From assembly GCA_964036665.1 (NCBI GenBank), contig OZ038526.1, forward strand, positions 22,816,001 to 22,880,000: a stretch of DNA of 64,000 nt, in the 5' to 3' direction. This document shows, in pieces, positions 59,200 to 64,000 of this stretch. The notes under the pieces are model-generated. The model did not search any database. It worked only from the letters and a program-made list of their open reading frames with translations, and was not told the origin of the DNA. A program made the position numbers and the translations under genes. This DNA comes from Gordius sp. MW1. Lineage: Eukaryota > Nematomorpha > Gordioida > Gordea > Gordiidae. The stretch's first letter is position 1; every line of letters starts with the position of its first letter.

Positions 59200-59872
59200 A
59201 CACAGCTTTAGAAAAAATTTCTACCTGGCATGGTCGCGACCTAGAGGCTGCAACTTTGCTGTCTTTGCGGCAATCAGACTATATAATATCCCTTTTATGT
59301 CTTCATAAACTTTTCAGTTATACATCTATTCTTTGCAGGCAATTTAATATCCCTTTTATGTCTTCATAAACTTTTGTGTTATACATCTATTCTTTGCGTT
59401 TGCAGGCAATTGCAGGTGTTGGCCCAAAATATTGTTGATCAGATGAAATTGTTGAGAAATAATGTTGATGGTGTAAAGTTATCATCTGGGATGAATGTAC
59501 TATGGCGCACAAACATTCCCTTGAGGCATTGGACAGGACATTGAAGGGTATAAAAAACAACGACAAACTATTTGGCGGCATTCTTTTACTTCTTTCAGGT
59601 AATTTCAGACAAACACTCCCCGTCATTCCACGTTAAACGTACGCTGATGAGATCAACGCTTGCTTAAAATCATCGTCATTGTGGCGTAATGTTGCAAAAT
59701 TAGAACTTAAATTAAATATGCGCGTGTATATGCTTAAAGATCCATCCGCTGAACATTCTCAAAACAACTGTTAGATATTAGTGATGGAAAAGTTGCTTTG
59801 TATGAAAATACTGGATGCATAAAATTACCGTCGAATTTTTGCACAATCGTCGTCTCGCAAAATACTCTCATT
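59200..59872 (+). pseudogene. Helitron PIF1-like helicase, middle part, decayed
   Basis: Composite frames give DECTMAHKHSLEALDRTLKG, IKNNDKLFGGILLLLSGNFR, QTLPVIPR, DEINACLKSSSLWRNVAKLE and LNMRVYMLKDPSAEHS. This is the Walker B to mid-domain region of Pif1 helicases carried by Helitrons. A 61-bp tandem duplication (59,285-59,406) precedes it. It ends at the hAT insertion. Confidence 0.8.
59285..59406. repeat. 61-bp tandem duplication in the Helitron remnant
   Basis: AATATCCCTTTTATGTCTTC through CATCTATTCTTTGC is repeated once with minor differences. Confidence 0.85.
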
Positions 59873-60826
59873 AGAGAACTGCAAAGTCACTTTCTTTTAA
59901 ACCGAACCCGACCCGACTCGAAAGCATCGTAAATTTTTTAGCCCGAACCCAACCCGAAATCATTTTTAAAATTTTAACCCGACCCGACCCAAATGCATTT
60001 AAAAATTTTCAACTCGATCCGGCCCGACCCGAAAGAGTTAAAAAATTTTGGCCGAATCCCTTTCGAACGTGTTTCAAATTTTGGTATCCAAGGCAAGAAT
60101 AAGAAAAATTGGGGTTTGGGGCGTAGCCAGGGGGTGGCAGGGACGGGCCGATGGCCCCCTCTAAATTTAAAAAATCTTAGATATTTTATTAAATTATGGT
60201 TAAAATTAAAAAAATGGTCCCTTTCATTATTGCCCCCTCCCCTCTAACTTCGATTTCCTGGCTACTACCATTAGGGGGTGGAAAATTTAATCGACAAATT
60301 AAAAGTGCGATTTATGAAAATAATTGATTCCACAGATTTTGATTACTAAATTTATTTTAATGATTTATTATAGAGATACATATATGTGATAGCCTACAAT
60401 ATCTGGTCACATTCAATTTGAAATATAGAGTTTTGCAAATGAATCATTTAATAAATTTAAACATAATCTTATTTGTTTTATGAATATATATTATGTAGTT
60501 TAAATTAATAAACTACAACTTTACACTATTTAAATACAATTTAAAATATTATTTTGTTGATATATTTTACCTTTCTCTAGTCAAATTTAAATTTGCGTCC
60601 AAATTAAAACAATCTGATATAAAAAAACAAAAGGAATTTTAATTAACTTAATGAATGATCTTCAATCATAAATTTCGCTATAAAGATATGTCCCGTGTAT
60701 TCTGCAATGTAAGATTCATAACTGACCCGACACTTTAAACCAACCCGACCCGAAAGCATATTAAACTTTTAATCCCTAACCGATTTCTGGTCGGGTCGGG
60801 TTTGGGGTCATCCGTGCAGTTCTCTA
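59872..60826. mobile_element. hAT non-autonomous element, 955 bp, inserted in Helitron helicase; 8-bp TSD
   Basis: Perfect 12-bp terminal inverted repeats TAGAGAACTGCA / TGCAGTTCTCTA are flanked by ACTCTCAT at 59864-59871 and 60827-60834. Subterminal ACCCGACCCG repeats lie at both ends. It contains a gcgtagccagg...cctggcta mini-element at 60,120-60,265. The Helitron helicase similarity stops at one edge and resumes at the other. Confidence 0.92.
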
Positions 60827-60834
60827 ACTCTCAT

Positions 60835-61488
60835 CAACCACATATTTCCAGATCTATATACACAATATAAAAATCTTGCCTGGATGTCCGAAAGAGCAAT
60901 ATTGTCAGCAAAAAATGTGGACGTCATTGGTTTAAATTCCAAGATACAACAGTTGTTGCCAGGTGACTTGGTGTCATCAAATCTGTCGATACAGTTTGCG
61001 ATGCTAACGAAGCTGTAAATTATCCAATTGAGTTTTTTAATTCATTGCATTTGTCAGGCATGTCACCGCACCTTTTACAAGAAGGTTGGATCTCCGGTAA
61101 TTTTGCTTCCTAATTTAAACCCACCAGGGCTGAGCAATGGCACATGATTAGTCATTAAAAAATTTATGAAAAATGTTATCAAAGTCACCATTTTGAATCG
61201 CAAGTTCCGAGGTGAAAATGTATTGCTGTCACGAATCTCTATAATTCCCACAGATGTGCCGATTGAATTCAAACTTTCTAATTAGATTGGAATTCGCAAT
61301 GACAATCACTAAGGCTCAATGTCAAACGATATCTATCTGTGGCTTAGATTTGGGCACATCATGCTTTTCTCATAGACAGCTATACGTGGCATGTCCTCGC
61401 GTGGGTAAACCATCCGGTTTGTATGTGTTGGGTAAAGATGGACTAACCAAAAATATTGTATACTCCATTGTACTTAGAGATCGATGAT
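60835..61488 (+). pseudogene. Helitron PIF1-like helicase, C-terminal part, decayed
   Basis: Resumes after the hAT with YKNLAWMSERAILSAKNVDV, IQQLLPGDLVSS, KVGSPVILLPNLNPPGLSNG and KFMKNVIKVTILNRKFRGEN. It then has an intact open stretch (61,290-61,488) FAMTITKAQCQTISICGLDL, HRQLYVACPRVGKPSGLYVL, ending IVYSIVLRDR. Motifs V/VI of SF1B helicases are clear. A few frameshifts and one stop separate the parts. Confidence 0.85.
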
Positions 61489-61599
61489 GAATTATTTTTT
61501 AATCGTCACAACTTGATGTATATCTAGGTATCAAAAATAATTTAATAAAGTATAAAGAATGAAATTAATAAATGATTAGTGGATTGTCATTTTATAGGC

Positions 61600-61802
61600 C
61601 AACATTGTAACAACGGTCCATTCTTATTTCAATCATAACCACATACCCATACACTTAGGGTATTTTCTATAAATAATGTATATAGCAAAATAACGTTTGC
61701 GGGGTCAGCTAGTATATATATATCTTTGCTATATATATTATTGCTAAAAAATTCTGTAAGTGTGTGGGAAAGTGGTTATGATTAAAATAAGAATGGAGCA
61801 TT
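61600..61802. repeat. Facing Helitron 3' tails (inverted repeat)
   Basis: TCCATTCTTATTTCAATCAT with AACCAC at 61,619-61,645 is mirrored by GTGGTTATGATTAAAATAAG with AATGGA at 61,773-61,800. The arms include TACACTTAGGGTATTTTCTA / GAAAATTCTGTAAGTGTG-like sequence. The CTAG end at 61,712 lies between them. Confidence 0.6.
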
Positions 61803-62563
61803 GTGAAGATGATGGCCTGACAATACACTAATTATTTATTGATTTCATCTATACTTTATTAAATTAACAAATATATTTTAAATTTCATTTTTTGATGGCT
61901 ATATATATATATCAGATTATGGCAATTAAAAATAAACAAATATAAATGATGGTGTCGTATACGTTTATACGTGAAAGAAGAATAGTTAAATTTAGTATAA
62001 CTTTTATTAGGTAAACATTTTTTACATTTTATATTATATTAATAAATGTATTTTAATATTGTAAACCAAATCTGAGTTGGTAATAACCATATGTTTTTGT
62101 GATTATAATATTTTAATAATTATCTTTCTGTAGTTTCCCCACCCCGGCCCTAGCTAGTTATCAATAAAGTTTAGTTATAAACATATACTTCTCCTAATCT
62201 ATAATATATCATCAATCATATCAATTCTTATCATATCTAGCTCTTGCTAATCATTAATTTCTTAGAGTATATCATATCATCACATATTATTGTTCCTTAG
62301 GTATTTATAAGATGGAATGAGATAAATTAATCATACATCTTGATATTAATTATAAAATATTATTAAAAATAAAGGCATTAATTTAAAAGATATGTGTATT
62401 ATCCAATGTAAGATTTATAACCTTAAACCCGACCCGGACTCCGTAGTCATTATCGCAATTAGAGGGGGGGGGGCAAAAATGATTCCGGAAGGGGAAAAAT
62501 AATATTTTGATAATAATTTAGCCATAATTTTAAATTTTTTTTGGAGGTTTAGGGGGCAAGACC

Positions 62564-62719
62564 ATGGCCGTAGCCAGCATTGGAAGGCAATAATGATTTA
62601 GGGATGGGTAAAATAATAATTTTTTGAAATTTTAGTTATAATTTTAATATATTTCAAAAAAATTGGACCTAGAGGGGGGCAGCCGCCCCTATTTGCCCCC
62701 TCCCCTTAGCTACGCTCAT
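62564..62719. mobile_element. CATGGGC-family MITE with direct flanking duplication
   Basis: ATGGCCGTAGCCAGC ... TTAGCTACGCTCAT is flanked on both sides by GGGCAAGACC (62,554-62,563 and 62,720-62,729). The duplication is 8-10 bp depending on where the tips are drawn. Confidence 0.75.
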
Positions 62720-62944
62720 GGGCAAGACCGAGTATATAATTAATAATTTATTGCTCGCGCCTTAAGGTCTTTGCCATATGGATGGGTTTGTATTATTTAA
62801 GAGCACGACGATTAAAATATTAAATTCACTGTTAATAAATCCTGATTCTCGGCTGTTCCTGAGGTCAATTCCCACCACGTATAGCTAGCTATCCATGGGA
62901 AAAGCAAGATGTGCCCAAATATAAGCCACAAATAGGCGTATTGC

Positions 62945-63335
62945 TGATATATAAATAAATTATTAATAATTTTTTTATGAGTATACTACGTCAGCCTTTT
63001 ATATATGAAAGATTATTTACATTGTCGTATTCGCATGTATAACTTCATGAAGTTGGGTATGCTTGATATTTTATTAAGTGGGGGAGGAAGGAGGGGCATA
63101 TCAAATTGAGTTACTTAAAGGTGAAAAATAGTAAACTAATATTGTATTTGTTCTATTTTCATTTGACACCTATGGCTGATATGTTAATAAATAGTATACT
63201 TTTTATAAATAGAATACTTCAGTCTTTTTATATATGAAAGATTATTTAAATCTTCGTATTTGCACGTATGACGTCATGAAGTTGGTTGGATTGACTGTAT
63301 ATAAAAGGCTCAAATTGTTTGTTTTAAATAAACAG
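62945..63335 (-). repeat. Two further partial copies of the Helitron 5' subterminal block
   Basis: TTTTATATATGAAAGATTAT with a following 'TCGCATGTATAACTTCATGAAG' occurs at 62,996-63,060, and again at 63,227-63,300 with GACGTCATGAAG. Both match 63,700-63,775. They look like tandem or serial insertions of Helitron ends. Confidence 0.6.
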
Positions 63336-63519
63336 GGGAATGCATCGATGTGATTTGCTTGCGGTGCATTAAAATTAAAATAAACTAATATTTATGATAT
63401 ATTTTCATTACACCTCCAAATGTATTTTTCTTTAAAATTAGAAGAACTCAATGCTTGCAAGCCATAATTTTGATATTAAAGTTAATATAAAATGATATTT
63501 AAGATATGTGGCAAGGGCC

Positions 63520-63674
63520 TTGGAGCAAGGAGGGGCGGCTGCCCCCTATAAATCCAAAAACTCTTTGAAGCTTATAAAAATGTTGGCTAAAATATCAGAA
63601 AATATTATTTTACCCATCCCTAAATCATTTTTGCCCCCCTCCCCCATTAAATTCCGATGCTAGCTACGCCCATG
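63520..63674. mobile_element. CATGGGC-family MITE inserted among Helitron ends
   Basis: Left tip degraded (GGGCCTTGGAGCAAGG); interior GGGGCGGCTGCCCCCTATAA; right tip GCTAGCTACGCCCATG. Confidence 0.6.
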
Positions 63675-63689
63675 CTATATGGTATTTTT

Positions 63690-63976
63690 ATAAGTAGAAT
63701 ACTTAAGCCTTTTTATATATGATAGATTAATTACATTGTTGCATTTTACAGTATCCATGTATGACGTGATGAAGCTGTTTATGATTGACATTTTATTAAG
63801 TGTCAAAACGCATAAAGCAAAAATACTGGACCGCTTTATCACTTAGGGGTTTAAAATATAGTATAAGACCTATTCTCAGACCTACCAAATATGCACAGAA
63901 TTTTTCATAAGAATCGGTCAAGCCGTTTCGGAGGAGTTTAATTAAAACACTGTACACGAGAATTTTATATATTAGA
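63690..63976 (-). mobile_element. Helitron 5' terminal region
   Basis: On the minus strand it starts TCTAATATATAAAATTCTCG after an A, then AAACTCCTCCGAAACGGCTT and TGGTAGGTCTGAGAATAGGT. This is homologous to the 5' end at 56,852. Continuing inward is GTTTTGACACTTAATAAAAT and an ATCACGTCATACATGGATAC block. Confidence 0.75.
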
Positions 63977-64000
63977 TATATGTAGAATTTGTTTCCAATA

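Larger units (their letters stand above)
56852..61712 (+). mobile_element. Helitron with both termini, decayed and internally deleted
   Basis: 5' terminus TCTCTTATATATAAAATTCT followed by CTCCTCTGAAACGGCTAAAC, the usual Helitron 5' block. 3' terminus GTTTGCGGGGTCAGCTAG, i.e. CTRR. The element sits between A (56851) and T (61713), as Helitrons insert between A and T with no duplication. Coding remnants in order are the Rep N-terminal region, helicase core and helicase tail; the HUH nuclease part is missing. Interrupted by the hAT at 59,872-60,826. Confidence 0.85.

Overview
The window is AT-rich, intron-bearing metazoan nuclear DNA, most likely from an arthropod. Evidence for this is GT-AG introns, an insect-style UDP-glucose dehydrogenase gene, and dense populations of Helitron, Helentron-like, hAT, piggyBac and LINE relics. 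The species cannot be named from sequence alone. There is no bacterial operon, CRISPR array or phage-like block.

Four host genes can be supported. (1) A complete UDP-glucose 6-dehydrogenase gene (UGDH/sugarless) lies on the + strand, with 11 coding exons from 31,787 to 36,036 (484 aa). (2) Convergent to it, on the - strand (36,608-37,465), is a two-exon gene for a secreted glycine-rich protein of 253 aa. (3) A complete parvin gene (actin-binding, integrin/ILK pathway) lies on the - strand, with 10 coding exons from 49,111 down to 41,354 (376 aa). Only a fragment of it is visible as a single open frame. (4) A small single-exon gene on the - strand (18,518-18,931) encodes a 137-aa protein with a signal peptide, a furin-like site and a C-terminal membrane segment.

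The rest is mobile DNA, much of it nested. At 1-613, 5,956-8,406, 9,238-11,512 and 45,409-46,444 are four copies of a non-autonomous Helentron-like element (DINE-1/HINE/pearl type). They have a GC hairpin at the 5' end, subterminal inverted repeats, a (GGAC)n tract, and internal minisatellites whose monomers each carry an inverted pair of CCAAT boxes. One copy sits inside a 3.7-kb hAT element (9,036-12,745) that has an exact 8-bp target duplication and a decayed transposase. A piggyBac pseudogene lies at 13,735-14,470. hAT relics with GC-rich subterminal repeats are scattered across the window.

The 4.9-kb sixth intron of parvin (42,167-47,034) holds two large inverted-repeat elements. One has about 600-bp arms. 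The other has about 190-bp arms and encloses a Helentron-like copy and a separate long hairpin. From 52,000 to the end the window is a Helitron graveyard: one decayed Helitron with both termini (56,852-61,712), itself split by a 955-bp hAT insertion with an 8-bp duplication; Rep/helicase fragments of another at 52,070-54,080; and a - strand Helitron 5' end near 63,976. Three related LINE-like reverse-transcriptase tails occur at 15,420, 39,600-40,370 and 55,980-56,820.

No unprecedented protein system was found. The most unusual structures are the CCAAT-box minisatellites in the Helentron-like elements, the foldback-laden parvin intron, and a TTAGGG-cored inverted-repeat element 30 bp upstream of the parvin start codon.
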